Positions 20,113 through 29,727 are shown, counted from the first letter of the stretch. The stretch: 64,000 bases of DNA from Pseudomonas guariconensis (GCF_900102675.1 NZ_FMYX01000002.1:62001-126000), one strand, 5' to 3'. Numbers and translations are program-made. Notes: generated from the sequence alone by a model not told the origin.

Positions 20113-22164
20113 ATGTCTGGCTGTACCCCTGTTTTTGCTCTTTCCCTGCGGGGAACGATCGCCGTGCTCTGCGGCTCTGTGCTCGCGCCCCTGGCCCTGG
20201 CCGCCGAAACCGGCCATGACGGCCATGCGCACGAGATGGCCGAGCTGAGCCCGACGGTCATCACCGCCATTGCCCCCAGCTCGCCGCTGACCGTGGTCAC
20301 CAATCCCAAAGACCCACGCCAGCCGGTGCCGGCCAGCGATGGCGCCGACTATCTGAAAACCATTCCCGGCTTTTCGGCGATCCGCTCCGGCGGTACCAAC
20401 GGCGATCCGGTGCTGCGTGGGATGTTCGGCTCGCGCCTGAATATCCTCACCAACGGCGGCGTGATGCTGGGCGCCTGCCCCAACCGCATGGATGCGCCCA
20501 CCTCGTACATCTCGCCGGAAACCTACGACCGCCTCACCGTGATCAAGGGCCCGCAAAGCGTCATCTGGGGCCCTGGCGGTTCCGCCGGCACCATCCTCTT
20601 CGACCGTGAACCCGAGTCCTTCGGGACACTCGGCAGCCGGGTCAATGCCAGTCTGCTGGGAGGCTCCAACGGCCGCTTCGACAAGGTGCTCGATGCCGCC
20701 GCCGGCAACAGCCAGGGCTATGCCCGCTTTGTCGGCAACCAGTCGCGCTCGGATGACTACGACGACGGTCACGGCGATACCGTGCCGTCGCGCTGGGACA
20801 AATGGAACGGCGATGTAGCCCTGGGCTGGACGCCGGACGCCGATACCCTGCTGGAGCTCACCGCAGGCAAGGGTGACGGCGAAGCCCGCTATGCCGGACG
20901 CGGCATGGACGGCTCGCAGTTCAAGCGCGAGAGCCTGGGCCTGCGCTTCGAAAAATCCAACCTCGGCGAGGTGCTCGACAAGGTCGAAGCCCAGGTCTAT
21001 TACAACTATGCCGACCATGTGATGGACAACTACAGCCTACGCACGCCTTCCGGCAGCGGCATGATGGGCATGCCCATGGTCAGCAACGTCGATCGCCGCA
21101 CCCTTGGCGCTCGCGTCAAAGCCACCTGGCGCTGGGCCGATGTACAACTGGTCAGCGGCCTCGACGCGCAAACCAACGAACACCGCAAACGCGGTGGCAT
21201 GGGCATCGACGCACACAAAGGCCAGCCCTGGACCAAGGACGCCGACTTCCACAACTATGGCGTGTTCAGCGAGCTGACCTGGTACGCCACCGGAAACGAC
21301 CGCCTGGTCACCGGCGCCCGCCTCGATCGCGCCTCGGCCCGCGATTTTCGCCAAGGCAGCCCCACCGAGGGCGATACCCGCGCCGATACCCTGCCCAGCG
21401 GCTTCGTGCGCTACGAGCACGACCTGGCGGTGATTCCGGCAACCACGTATGTCGGCCTGGGTCATGCCCAGCGCTTCCCCGACTATTGGGAGCTGTTCTC
21501 GCCCAAGCGGGCGCCAGCCGGCGCGGCCAATGCCTTCGATGGCATCAAGCCGGAAAAAACCACCCAGGTGGATTTCGGCATCCAATACCAGGACGAGCGC
21601 CTGGAAGCCTGGGCCTCTGGCTATGTCGGGCAGATCCGCGACTACATTCTGTTCGACTACCAAGGCATGAGCTCCCAAGCCCAGAACATCGACGCCCGCA
21701 TCATGGGCGGCGAGCTCGGCGCCGCCTACAGGCTGACCGAGAACTGGAAGGCCGACGCCACTTTGGCCTATGCGTGGGGCAAGAACAGCAGCGACGACAA
21801 GGCGCTACCGCAGATGCCGCCGCTGGAAAGCCGTCTGGGGCTGACCTACAGCCGCGATCTGTGGAGCGTCGGGGCCTTGTGGCGCCTGGTCGCGGAGCAA
21901 AATCGCATCGCCGAGAACCAGGGCAATGTGGTCGGCAAGGACTACGAGAAGAGCGCAGGTTTCGGTGTGTTCTCGCTCAACGGTGCCTACAAGGTCAACC
22001 GCAACCTCAAGCTCAGTGCAGGCGTCGACAACCTGTTCGACAAAACCTACGCCGAGCACCTGAACCTGGCCGGCAATGCCGGGTTCGGCTATCCGGCCAC
22101 GGACCCACAGCCGGTGAACGAGCCAGGTAGGACCTTCTGGACCAAGGTCGACATCAGCTTCTGA
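20113..22164 (+). CDS. oprC: TonB-dependent copper receptor (OprC family)
   Basis: A 683-residue outer-membrane receptor. After a signal peptide (ending near LALAAETGHDGHAHEM) comes a plug domain with GADYLKTIPGFSAIRSGGTNGDPVLRGM. The OprC signature ACPNRMDAPTSY follows; its Cys122 and Met126 correspond to copper ligands described for OprC. A beta-barrel ends in FWTKVDISF, with the terminal Phe expected for BAM recognition. DNLFDKTYAEHLN is the typical late-barrel motif. It follows PCu(A)C and DUF2946 genes and precedes a PepSY membrane protein, as in a copper uptake operon. Confidence 0.92.
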   Translation: MSGCTPVFALSLRGTIAVLCGSVLAPLALAAETGHDGHAHEMAELSPTVITAIAPSSPLTVVTNPKDPRQPVPASDGADYLKTIPGFSAIRSGGTNGDPVLRGMFGSRLNILTNGGVMLGACPNRMDAPTSYISPETYDRLTVIKGPQSVIWGPGGSAGTILFDREPESFGTLGSRVNASLLGGSNGRFDKVLDAAAGNSQGYARFVGNQSRSDDYDDGHGDTVPSRWDKWNGDVALGWTPDADTLLELTAGKGDGEARYAGRGMDGSQFKRESLGLRFEKSNLGEVLDKVEAQVYYNYADHVMDNYSLRTPSGSGMMGMPMVSNVDRRTLGARVKATWRWADVQLVSGLDAQTNEHRKRGGMGIDAHKGQPWTKDADFHNYGVFSELTWYATGNDRLVTGARLDRASARDFRQGSPTEGDTRADTLPSGFVRYEHDLAVIPATTYVGLGHAQRFPDYWELFSPKRAPAGAANAFDGIKPEKTTQVDFGIQYQDERLEAWASGYVGQIRDYILFDYQGMSSQAQNIDARIMGGELGAAYRLTENWKADATLAYAWGKNSSDDKALPQMPPLESRLGLTYSRDLWSVGALWRLVAEQNRIAENQGNVVGKDYEKSAGFGVFSLNGAYKVNRNLKLSAGVDNLFDKTYAEHLNLAGNAGFGYPATDPQPVNEPGRTFWTKVDISF

Positions 22165-22221
22165 CAACAACAAACAGGGCGCGGCGATCACCGCGCCCAA
22201 ACCGGGTCATCTGGAGGTTCC

Positions 22222-23586
22222 ATGAGCGGACAACGCATTTCCTTCTACAACCTGGCGTGGCGCTGGCATTTTTATGCCGGGCTGTTCGTCGCGCCTTTCA
22301 TGATCCTGCTGGCGATCACCGGGATCATTTACCTGTTCAAGCCGCAGCTCGACCCAGTGCTGTACCGCGACCTGATGGTGGTCGAGGCCGGTCACCAACG
22401 CCAGGATGCCGACACCCTCCTGGCCCAGGTGCGCCAGGCTTATCCACAGGGCCACGTGGGCCAGTACCTGCCGCCGGCCAATGCCGAGCGCAGCGCCCAG
22501 TTCGTGGTGCACGACGGCGGGCGCGAGCTGAACGTGTTCATCGACCCCTACAGCGCCAAGATGCTGGGCGAGCAGGACGCCAAGGACAACCTGCAAGCCG
22601 TGGCCCGCGCCCTGCACGGTGAGTTGATGGTCGGCACCGTGGGCGATCGTCTGGTGGAACTGGCCGCCGGCTGGGGCATCGTGCTGGTGGTGTCCGGCCT
22701 GTACTTGTGGTGGCCACGTGGGCGCAGCAGCGCAGGCGTGCTGTGGCCGCGCCTGTCCGCCCGTGGCCGGGTGTTCTGGCGCGACCTGCACGCAGTCAGC
22801 GGCTTCTGGGGCTCGCTGCTGTTGTTGCTGATGCTGCTCAGCGGCATGACCTGGACCGGCCTGTGGGGCAAGCAGTATGCCGATCTGTGGAACCGCTTCC
22901 CGGCGGCCATGTGGAACGATGTGCCCACATCCGATCAACGGGCCGGCGCGCTGAACAACGCCCACCGCCAGACCGTGCCCTGGGCGCTGGAGAACACACC
23001 GATGCCGGTTTCCGGCGCCCATGCCGAACATGGCGCCCACCACGGCATGTCCAACGCACCGGCGGCGCCGCAGGTGAGCCTGCAGCAGGTCGAGGACCTG
23101 GCCACCACGCGCCAGGTCGAGCCCGGCTACAGCATCACCCTGCCGAGCTCGGCAAGCGGTGTGTTCACCGTCGCAGTGTTCGCTGATGACCCGCGCAACG
23201 ACGCCACCCTGCATGTGGACCAGTACACCGGCCAGGTACTGGCCGACGTGCGCTGGCAGGACTACAGCCCGGTCGCCCGTGCTACCGAGCTGGGCGTGAT
23301 GCTGCATGAAGGCAAGATGTTCGGGCCGCTGAACCAGGCGATCATCCTGGTGGTGTGCCTGATGATCCTGCTGGGTTCGGTGAGCGGGCTGGTGATGTGG
23401 TGGAAGCGCCGGCCAGCAGGCGGGCTGGGTGTTCCGCCACTGCGCCATGACTTGCCCCGCTGGAAAACCGCCACGGTGGTCATGCTGGTGCTGGGCGTGG
23501 CCTTCCCGCTGGTGGGCGCCTCGATGCTGGTGATGTGGGTGGTCGACAGCCTGGTGGTGCGCCGACGGATCCTGGCCGGGGCTTGA
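22222..23586 (+). CDS. PepSY-associated transmembrane protein
   Basis: A 454-residue membrane protein with the PepSY_TM layout. The first helix is FYAGLFVAPFMILLAITGIIYLFKPQ, a family mark with WRWHFYAG before it. A periplasmic PepSY region follows, then helices around residues 150-180 and 190-215. A second soluble part carries a His-rich segment (GAHAEHGAHHGM), and two C-terminal helices end the protein. Relatives accompany TonB-dependent metal receptors and are proposed metal reductases or transport partners. It starts 57 bp after the receptor gene, with GGAGG upstream. The exact reaction is not established. Confidence 0.88.
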   Translation: MSGQRISFYNLAWRWHFYAGLFVAPFMILLAITGIIYLFKPQLDPVLYRDLMVVEAGHQRQDADTLLAQVRQAYPQGHVGQYLPPANAERSAQFVVHDGGRELNVFIDPYSAKMLGEQDAKDNLQAVARALHGELMVGTVGDRLVELAAGWGIVLVVSGLYLWWPRGRSSAGVLWPRLSARGRVFWRDLHAVSGFWGSLLLLLMLLSGMTWTGLWGKQYADLWNRFPAAMWNDVPTSDQRAGALNNAHRQTVPWALENTPMPVSGAHAEHGAHHGMSNAPAAPQVSLQQVEDLATTRQVEPGYSITLPSSASGVFTVAVFADDPRNDATLHVDQYTGQVLADVRWQDYSPVARATELGVMLHEGKMFGPLNQAIILVVCLMILLGSVSGLVMWWKRRPAGGLGVPPLRHDLPRWKTATVVMLVLGVAFPLVGASMLVMWVVDSLVVRRRILAGA

Positions 23587-23600
23587 AGACTGCTTGTCTG

Positions 23601-23687
23601 TGCCGCCTCTTTCGCGGGAAAACCCGCTCCGACAGATTTCAGTGATCCTCTGTGCGCGCGGGTTTACCCGCGAAAAGGGGCGGCACA
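23601..23687. repeat. REP pair, inverted
   Basis: TTCGCGGGAAAACCCGCTCC and the inverted GCGCGGGTTTACCCGCGAAA, flanked by matching GCCGCCTC / GGGGCGGC. It lies between the PepSY gene and cycA. Confidence 0.85.
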
Positions 23688-23793
23688 GGCACCACGCTGC
23701 TACACAAAAATCGAGGCGATCTGCCGCGCCCCTGGACTGGAACGCGCGTGTTAGCCTACTTGGCTCTGCACAAGAAGACTGACCCACAACGGA

Positions 23794-25218
23794 ATGCAGC
23801 CCATGACCCGGACCTCATCAACCTCCGCAGACGATTCACATCTGCAACGCAACCTGACCAACCGCCACATTCAGTTGATCGCCATCGGTGGCGCCATCGG
23901 CACGGGCCTGTTCATGGGCTCGGGCAAGACCATCAGCCTGGCGGGGCCGTCGATCATCTTCGTGTACATGATCATCGGCTTCATGCTGTTCTTCGTCATG
24001 CGTGCCATGGGCGAATTGCTGCTGTCGAACCTCAACTACAAGTCGTTCATCGACTTCTCCGCCGACCTGCTCGGCCCGTGGGCGGGCTACTTCACCGGCT
24101 GGACCTACTGGTTCTGCTGGGTGATCACCGGCATCGCCGATGTGATCGCCATCGCCGCCTACTCGCAGTTCTGGTTCCCCGACCTACCCCAGTGGATACC
24201 CGCGCTGATCTGCGTAGCCGTGCTGCTGTCGCTGAACCTGATCACAGTGAAGATGTTCGGCGAGGTCGAATTCTGGTTCGCCATGATCAAGATCGTCGCC
24301 ATTGTCGGCCTGGTCGCCACCGGCCTGTACATGGTCGTCACCGGCTTCGAATCGCCGGCCGGGCGTACCGCGCAACTGGCCAACCTGTGGAACGATGGCG
24401 GGATGTTCCCCCATGGCCTGATGGGCTTCTTCGCCGGATTCCAGATCGCCGTGTTCGCCTTCGTCGGCATCGAATTGGTGGGCACCACCGCCGCAGAGGC
24501 GAAGAACCCCGAGCGCACTCTGCCACGGGCGATCAACTCGATTCCGGTGCGGATCATCGTGTTCTACGTGCTGGCGCTGATCGCGATCATGGCCGTCACC
24601 CCGTGGCGCGACGTGGTGCCAGGCAAGAGCCCGTTCGTCGAGCTGTTCGTCCTGGCTGGCCTGCCTGCTGCGGCAAGCATCATCAACTTCGTGGTGCTCA
24701 CCTCGGCAGCCTCCTCGGCCAACAGCGGCGTGTTCTCCACCAGCCGCATGCTCTATGGTTTGTCCCAGGAAGGCGATGCGCCCAAGGCATTCGAAAAGCT
24801 GTCGCGCCGCGCCGTGCCGGCCAACGGCCTGTACTTCTCCTGCACCTGCCTGTTGCTGGGCGCTGCGCTGATCTACGTGATTCCCGACCTGGTCGAGGCG
24901 TTCACGCTGGTCACCACGGTCTCGGCATTGCTGTTCATGTTCGTCTGGACGCTGATCCTGCTGTCGTACCTGAACTACCGCAAGCACCGCCCCGCATTGC
25001 ACCAGGCCTCGAAGTACAAGATGCCCGGCGGACGCCTGATGTGCTATGTATGCCTGACGTTCTTTGCCTTCATCCTGGTGCTGTTGAGCCTGGAGGACGA
25101 TACCCGCAAGGCCCTGATCTTCACGCCGCTGTGGTTCGTCATCCTCACCGCCACCTACCAGTTGGTGCGCAGCAAACGACACCCGCGCACCGCCGTGCGG
25201 GACACCCAGGACAGCTGA
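23794..25218 (+). CDS. cycA: D-serine/D-alanine/glycine permease
   Basis: A 474-residue APC-family proton symporter with 12 predicted helices. The sequence from NLTNRHIQLIAIGGAIGTGL through MGELLLSNLNYKSFIDF, GFFAGFQIAVFAFVGIELVG and SANSGVFSTSRMLYGLSQEG is very close to E. coli CycA as I recall it, well beyond generic amino acid permeases. It imports D-serine, D-alanine and glycine across the inner membrane. The ATG at 23794 is given; the next ATG at 23803 has a better-placed purine stretch and may be the true start. A perfect palindrome overlaps the stop codon. Confidence 0.9.
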   Translation: MQPMTRTSSTSADDSHLQRNLTNRHIQLIAIGGAIGTGLFMGSGKTISLAGPSIIFVYMIIGFMLFFVMRAMGELLLSNLNYKSFIDFSADLLGPWAGYFTGWTYWFCWVITGIADVIAIAAYSQFWFPDLPQWIPALICVAVLLSLNLITVKMFGEVEFWFAMIKIVAIVGLVATGLYMVVTGFESPAGRTAQLANLWNDGGMFPHGLMGFFAGFQIAVFAFVGIELVGTTAAEAKNPERTLPRAINSIPVRIIVFYVLALIAIMAVTPWRDVVPGKSPFVELFVLAGLPAAASIINFVVLTSAASSANSGVFSTSRMLYGLSQEGDAPKAFEKLSRRAVPANGLYFSCTCLLLGAALIYVIPDLVEAFTLVTTVSALLFMFVWTLILLSYLNYRKHRPALHQASKYKMPGGRLMCYVCLTFFAFILVLLSLEDDTRKALIFTPLWFVILTATYQLVRSKRHPRTAVRDTQDS

Positions 25219-25228
25219 GCTGTCCTGG
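25206..25228. terminator. Perfect palindrome overlapping the cycA stop
   Basis: CCAGGACAGCT-g-AGCTGTCCTGG has 11-bp perfect arms and includes the TGA at 25216-25218. There is no T-run, so it may be a terminator-like or mRNA-stabilising hairpin. Confidence 0.5.
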
Positions 25229-25258
25229 CCCAAGTACCGATCCTTGCGAGCCGCTGTC

Positions 25259-25777
25259 ATGACCGCTGAAATCCGCGATGCCCTGCCCAATGACGTACCC
25301 GGCATCCTCGAGATCTACAACGACGCCGTGCGCAACACCACGGCGATCTGGAACGAGACGCCAGTCGACCTGGCCAACCGCCAGGCGTGGTTCGAGGCGC
25401 GTGCACAGCAGGGCTATCCGATCCTGGTGGCGGTGGATGACAGTGGCGTGTTGGGGTATGCCTCGTTCGGCGACTGGCGCCCCTTCGAAGGCTTTCGCCA
25501 CACGGTCGAGCACTCGGTTTATATCCGGGGCGACCAGCGTGGCAAGGGCCTGGGGCCATTATTGATGAGCGCGTTGATCGATCGGGCGCGGGCGTGCGGA
25601 AAACATGTGATGGTCGCCGCCATCGAGAGCGGCAATGCGGCGTCGGTCCGCCTGCACGAGCGGCTGGGGTTCGTGGTGACCGGGCAGATGCCGCAGGTAG
25701 GGGTGAAGTTCGGCCGCTGGCTGGACCTGACGTTCATGCAGTTGATGCTCAACCCAGGCGCCAAGCCAAGCGCCTGA
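25259..25777 (+). CDS. GNAT N-acetyltransferase, phosphinothricin/methionine-sulfoximine type
   Basis: A 172-residue GNAT enzyme. It has IRDALPNDVPGILEIYNDAV at the N-terminus, FEGFRHTVEHSVYI, the acetyl-CoA loop RGDQRGKGLGPLLMSALID and the C-terminal SVRLHERLGFVVTGQMPQVGVKFGRWLDLTFMQ. The last is the signature of the PAT/MddA group, which acetylates phosphinothricin and methionine sulfoximine or sulfone. The ATG at 25259 begins right after the cycA hairpin (40 bp from its stop). Precise substrate is inferred from family resemblance only. Confidence 0.9.
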   Translation: MTAEIRDALPNDVPGILEIYNDAVRNTTAIWNETPVDLANRQAWFEARAQQGYPILVAVDDSGVLGYASFGDWRPFEGFRHTVEHSVYIRGDQRGKGLGPLLMSALIDRARACGKHVMVAAIESGNAASVRLHERLGFVVTGQMPQVGVKFGRWLDLTFMQLMLNPGAKPSA

Positions 25778-25798
25778 CGGTCCAGTCGATGCGGTCTG

Positions 25799-25853
25799 TT
25801 CGCGGCTAAACCAGCATCCGCAGGGTTCGCGCGAAGCGGGTTTACCCGCGACC
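25799..25853. repeat. Degenerate REP-like elements
   Basis: TTCGCGGCTAAACCAGC and the inverted GCGGGTTTACCCGCGACC resemble the REP palindrome. They lie between convergent genes (GNAT and cbpM). Confidence 0.5.
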
Positions 25854-25863
25854 TATTCTGCGT

Positions 25864-26169
25864 TCAGAGGTGTATGAACCTGCCCAAACGCTGGCGCAGC
25901 ATGCTGTTCTCACTGCGCAACTGTTGCACCTCATCGAGCAACTCCAGCGCCAGGGCCACCCCTTCCCATTCCAGCTCCAGGTCCCGGTGCAGCTTCACCG
26001 CCCGCCTGGCCAGCAGCGGTGCCTGATCATCGAACAACCAATCCTCCGGCGTTCGCCCCGAAGGTTCAACGATGCCGTGCTCGACGATTTCGATCACGCA
26101 GTCGGCCGTGATGTCGGCTTCCTGGCAGAGGGTTCGCATGTCCAGTTGAACGATCAGGGTGCTGCTCAT
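25864..26169 (-). CDS. cbpM: Chaperone modulator CbpM
   Basis: A 101-residue MerR-like protein that binds the J-domain of CbpA and inhibits it. It has the N-terminal strand STLIVQLDMRTLCQEADI, VIEIVEHGIVEPSG, the DWLFDDQAPLLARRAVKLHRDLELEWEGVALALELLDEVQQLR helix pair and a C-terminal coiled coil, as in CbpM. The ATG at 26169 is used. The start lies 2 bp after the cbpA stop, so both come from one transcript. Confidence 0.92.
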   Translation of the reverse strand: MSSTLIVQLDMRTLCQEADITADCVIEIVEHGIVEPSGRTPEDWLFDDQAPLLARRAVKLHRDLELEWEGVALALELLDEVQQLRSENSMLRQRLGRFIHL

Positions 26170-26171
26170 GA

Positions 26172-27122
26172 TCAACTACTCCATTGTGTCCTCGGGTTGA
26201 ACGCAGCTTTCTCGGAAAGCTTGGTCCAGAGTTCGCGCGTGGCCGCATCCGACTGGCTAGGCATGACGATCTTGAGCTGGGCGTAAAGATCGCCGCGCTC
26301 GCCTTGCTTGTTGGCAAGGCCCATGCCCTTGACCCGCAGACGCTGGCCACTCTGGCTGTCGGGGCGGATGGTCAGGTTGATCTTGCCGGTCAGGGTCGGC
26401 ACCGCCACCTTCGCGCCCAATGCCGCCTCCCAGGGGGCCAGGGGCACGGTGATGATCAGGTCATGGCCTTCGACATCGAACAGCGGGTGCGGTGCCATGC
26501 GGATGGTCAGGAACAGGTCGCCATTAGCACCGCCCCCGACACCGGGCGCGCCTTGACCCTTGAGGCGGATACGCTCGCCGTCCGTCACCCCGGCCGGGAT
26601 CTTGACGTTGAGGGTCTTGGTGGTGAACCCGGTGCGCTGGCCCATGGCGTTGGTCTGCGGCACCTGGAAGCTGATCTGCTTGGATTCCTTGCTCAAGGTT
26701 TCTTCGAGGAAGATCGCCAGTTCCAGCTCCACGTCCTGTCCTCGCCTGCCCGCGCTGCGCTGCTGCTGACCCCGGCCAAAGGGATTGCCGCCCCGGCCGC
26801 CGAAGATCGAGCTGAAGAAATCGGAGAAGTCTCCGCCCTCGAAACCACCACCACCGCCACGGCTTTCCCAGCCTGGAGGCGCCTGGAACGGCCGGCCATG
26901 CTGGCCGCCGTACTTGCGGATCTCGTCGTACTCGGCGCGTTTCTGGGCGTCGCCCAGCACCTCGTAGGCCTCGTTGGCCTCCTTGAATTTGTCCTCGGCG
27001 TCACGCTCTTTGCTGACATCGGGGTGATACTTGCGGGCGAGCTTGCGGTAGGCGGCCTTGATCGCCTTTTCATCCGCGGTGGGCTCGACGCCGAGTATCT
27101 TGTAATAGTCTTTGAAGTCCAT
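26172..27122 (-). CDS. cbpA: DnaJ-class co-chaperone CbpA (curved DNA-binding protein)
   Basis: A 316-residue type II J-protein. The J-domain (1-70) has the HPD motif in [26 protein letters not shown] Gly-rich linker follows (about 85-130; [22 protein letters not shown]). No zinc-finger cysteines are present, and the C-terminal substrate-binding domains run through [10 protein letters not shown] and [11 protein letters not shown]. It partners DnaK in stress folding, and in E. coli binds curved DNA in stationary phase. It is co-transcribed with cbpM and divergent from a YegD-type Hsp70 gene. Confidence 0.95.
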   Translation of the reverse strand: MDFKDYYKILGVEPTADEKAIKAAYRKLARKYHPDVSKERDAEDKFKEANEAYEVLGDAQKRAEYDEIRKYGGQHGRPFQAPPGWESRGGGGGFEGGDFSDFFSSIFGGRGGNPFGRGQQQRSAGRRGQDVELELAIFLEETLSKESKQISFQVPQTNAMGQRTGFTTKTLNVKIPAGVTDGERIRLKGQGAPGVGGGANGDLFLTIRMAPHPLFDVEGHDLIITVPLAPWEAALGAKVAVPTLTGKINLTIRPDSQSGQRLRVKGMGLANKQGERGDLYAQLKIVMPSQSDAATRELWTKLSEKAAFNPRTQWSS

Positions 27123-27286
27123 CTAAGGGATCACCGTTGGGAATTTTTACGATGTTTCTGAAGATTGGGGTCAAGCATAGCCTTTCAAGGTTCGCCTGGG
27201 GTTGTTCCAGAGCAGACGACCGGTCTTGATTTAGTCGGCCACTGGCATAAACTGCGCGGCCGTTTTGCCTCCGGAAGCTCCTCCCC

Positions 27287-28558
27287 ATGTCTGACGTATC
27301 CCCGGCCCGTGCCTGTGGCATCGACTTCGGCACCTCCAATTCCACGGTCGGCTGGCACCGCCCCGGCGTGGAAACGCTGATCGCCCTGGAAGACGGCAAG
27401 ATCACCCTGCCTTCGGTGGTGTTCTTCAATATCGAGGAGCGTCGTCCGGTCTACGGTCGTCTGGCGCTGCACGAGTACCTGGAAGGCTACGAAGGCCGCC
27501 TGATGCGCTCACTCAAGAGCCTGCTCGGTTCCAAGCTGATCAAGCACGACACCAGCGTGCTGGGCAGCGCCTTGCCGTTCAAAGACCTGCTGGGCATGTT
27601 CATCGGCGAGCTGAAAAAGCGCGCCGAAGCCAATGCCGGACGCAGCTTCGACGAAGTCGTGTTGGGCCGTCCGGTGTTCTTCGTGGATGAGGATCCGGCC
27701 GCCGACCAAGAAGCAGAAGACACCTTGGCCGAGGTGGCACGCAAGATCGGCTTCAAGGAGGTGTCGTTCCAGTACGAGCCGATCGCCGCGGCGTTCGACT
27801 ACGAGTCGGGCATCAGCCGCGAGGAACTCGTGCTGATCGTCGATATCGGCGGCGGTACCTCGGACTTCACCTTGATCCGCCTGTCGCCGGAGCGCCACCT
27901 GGTAGCCGAGCGCCAGAGCGACATCCTCGCCACCGGCGGCGTGCATATCGGCGGGACCGATTTCGACAAGCAGTTGAGCCTGCAGGGCGTGATGCCGCTG
28001 TTCGGCTATGGCAGCCGGATGAAAAGCCAGGCGCTGATGCCCACCAGTTATCACCTGAACCTGGCCACCTGGCACACCATCAACGCGCTGTACTCGCAGA
28101 AATCCCAACTGGCCTTGGGCAGCATGCGCTACGACATCGAAGACACCTTGGGCATCGACCGCTTGTTCAAGCTGATCGAAGAGCGCGCCGGGCACTGGCT
28201 GGCGATGGAAGTGGAAGCCAGCAAGATCGAGCTGACCCACCAGGACAGTCGCCGCCTCGACCTGGGCCGCATCGAGCCGGAGCTGGCCGTGGAGTTGACC
28301 CGACCACTATTCGAAGATGCCATCGAAGGTCTGCTCGCCCGCGTGCGCGGAAGCGTCACCGAACTGCTGAACAAGGCCGGCGTGAGCGAAAGCCAAGTGG
28401 ACACCGTGTTCTTCACCGGCGGCTCCAGCGGCATTCCGGCGCTGCGCAACAGCGTAGCGGCCATGTTGCCCAACGCGCGGCATGTGGAAGGCAACATCTT
28501 CGGCAGTATCGGCAGCGGGTTGGCGATCGAAGCACGCAAGCGCTACGGCGCCGTCTAA
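27287..28558 (+). CDS. yegD: Hsp70-family protein of the YegD type
   Basis: A 423-residue truncated Hsp70-like ATPase. The actin-fold ATP sites are clear: GIDFGTSNSTVGW (phosphate 1), YEPIAAAFDYE, VDIGGGTSDFTLIRL (phosphate 2) and VFFTGGSSGIPALRNSV (adenosine). It has only the nucleotide-binding part and lacks the Hsp70 peptide-binding domain and lid, as in E. coli YegD. The role is unclear. It is divergent from cbpA with 164 bp between, which makes a small chaperone neighbourhood. Confidence 0.92.
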   Translation: MSDVSPARACGIDFGTSNSTVGWHRPGVETLIALEDGKITLPSVVFFNIEERRPVYGRLALHEYLEGYEGRLMRSLKSLLGSKLIKHDTSVLGSALPFKDLLGMFIGELKKRAEANAGRSFDEVVLGRPVFFVDEDPAADQEAEDTLAEVARKIGFKEVSFQYEPIAAAFDYESGISREELVLIVDIGGGTSDFTLIRLSPERHLVAERQSDILATGGVHIGGTDFDKQLSLQGVMPLFGYGSRMKSQALMPTSYHLNLATWHTINALYSQKSQLALGSMRYDIEDTLGIDRLFKLIEERAGHWLAMEVEASKIELTHQDSRRLDLGRIEPELAVELTRPLFEDAIEGLLARVRGSVTELLNKAGVSESQVDTVFFTGGSSGIPALRNSVAAMLPNARHVEGNIFGSIGSGLAIEARKRYGAV

Positions 28559-28559
28559 A

Positions 28560-28652
28560 AGCTGCAAGCTATAAGCTGCAAGCTGCAAGAAGTGGGTGTC
28601 TCCACCGACTCGCTTTTACTTGCAGCTTGAAGCTTGAAGCTTGAAGCTTCAA
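28560..28652. repeat. Intergenic inverted repeat of the AGCTGCAAGC/GCTTGAAGCT class
   Basis: AGCTGCAAGCTATAAGCTGC at the left and CTTGCAGCTTGAAGCTTGAA at the right face each other around a short spacer, with tandem 7-mer AGCTTGA iterations. It lies between the convergent yegD and perM genes and is related to 965-1053. Confidence 0.75.
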
Positions 28653-29656
28653 ACCAGCTCAGCCCGCTTGAGCTCGCTTTTCAGGTACGCGTAGTAGATC
28701 GGCCCCGCCACGACGCCCGGCAGCCCGAACGCCGCCTCGAACACCAGCATCGCCAGCAGCAATTCCCACGACTTGGCACTGATCTGACCGCCCACGATCC
28801 GCGCGTTGAGGAAGTACTCGACCTTGTGGATGACGATCAGATAGCCCAACGCTGCCACCGCCACCCAGATCGACAACGAAAGCCCCACGATGGTGATCAG
28901 GGTGTTGGACATCAGGTTGCCGATCACCGGCAGCAGCCCCAGCAGGAAGGTCAGCACGATCAAGGTCTTGGTCAACGGCAGGTGCACCCCGAACAGCGGC
29001 ATCACCACGGCCAGGAAGACGCCGGTGAATGCGGTGTTGAGCAGGGAAATCTTGATCTGCGCGAAGACGATGTTGCGAAACGCCTGCACCAGCAGGCTCA
29101 GGCGCTCGAACAGCGCCGCAGCCAGGGGTTTGCGTCGGGAAATGTCGGGGATGCGCTGCAGGGCCACGATCGCGCCGAGGATCATGCCGATCAGCAAGGT
29201 GACGAACATGTGCGCCATACCCTTGCCCACCAGTTGCAGCTCACCCAGGTGGCTCTTGAGCCAGTCGCCGATGGCCACTTTGAACTCGGCGGCGCTGGCC
29301 GGCAGGTACCCTTCGATGAACGGTGGTAACTGGCTGCGGGCGCGCTCCACCAGGGCCATGAATTTATCCAGCGAGGCGCCAGGGTTCTCCGCCTCGTGAA
29401 GCAGGAAACTGAAGGCCCCGGCGATCAGCAGCGTCAGCGTACTGACCACCAGGGTGCCAAGCAGCGCCACGGCCAACCAGCGCGCGCGTTGCCCAGCGAT
29501 CACCGGCTGCAGGCGCGGCGTGAGCATGTTGACCAACTCGAACACCAGCAAGCCTGCCAGCAGGCTGGGCAACAACTTCAGGGGCAGCACCAGCAGCAGG
29601 CCGGCAAACACGATGATCCAGCTGGCCAGGGTAATCTGGCGGGGGGTGAAGGTCAT
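28649..29656 (-). CDS. AI-2E/PerM family membrane protein
   Basis: A 335-residue protein with about eight transmembrane helices. These include an N-terminal pair (WIIVFAGLLLVLPLKLLPSLLAGLLVF), a central amphipathic region (FMALVERARSQLPPFIEGYLP) and the conserved helices near LLGLLPVIGNLMSNTLITIVGLS. The C-terminal motif VEYFLNARIVGGQISAKSWELLLAMLV is family-typical. Family members are reported as AI-2 exporters (TqsA) or Na+/H+ antiporters, so the substrate here is open. It is convergent with yegD across a repeat element. Confidence 0.88.
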   Translation of the reverse strand: MTFTPRQITLASWIIVFAGLLLVLPLKLLPSLLAGLLVFELVNMLTPRLQPVIAGQRARWLAVALLGTLVVSTLTLLIAGAFSFLLHEAENPGASLDKFMALVERARSQLPPFIEGYLPASAAEFKVAIGDWLKSHLGELQLVGKGMAHMFVTLLIGMILGAIVALQRIPDISRRKPLAAALFERLSLLVQAFRNIVFAQIKISLLNTAFTGVFLAVVMPLFGVHLPLTKTLIVLTFLLGLLPVIGNLMSNTLITIVGLSLSIWVAVAALGYLIVIHKVEYFLNARIVGGQISAKSWELLLAMLVFEAAFGLPGVVAGPIYYAYLKSELKRAELV

Positions 29657-29727
29657 ACAGCCTCAACGGCGGACAACGGGAAAGAGCCGCAGTCTGCCAG
29701 CCTTCGCCAGACAAACATAGGCGCAGG

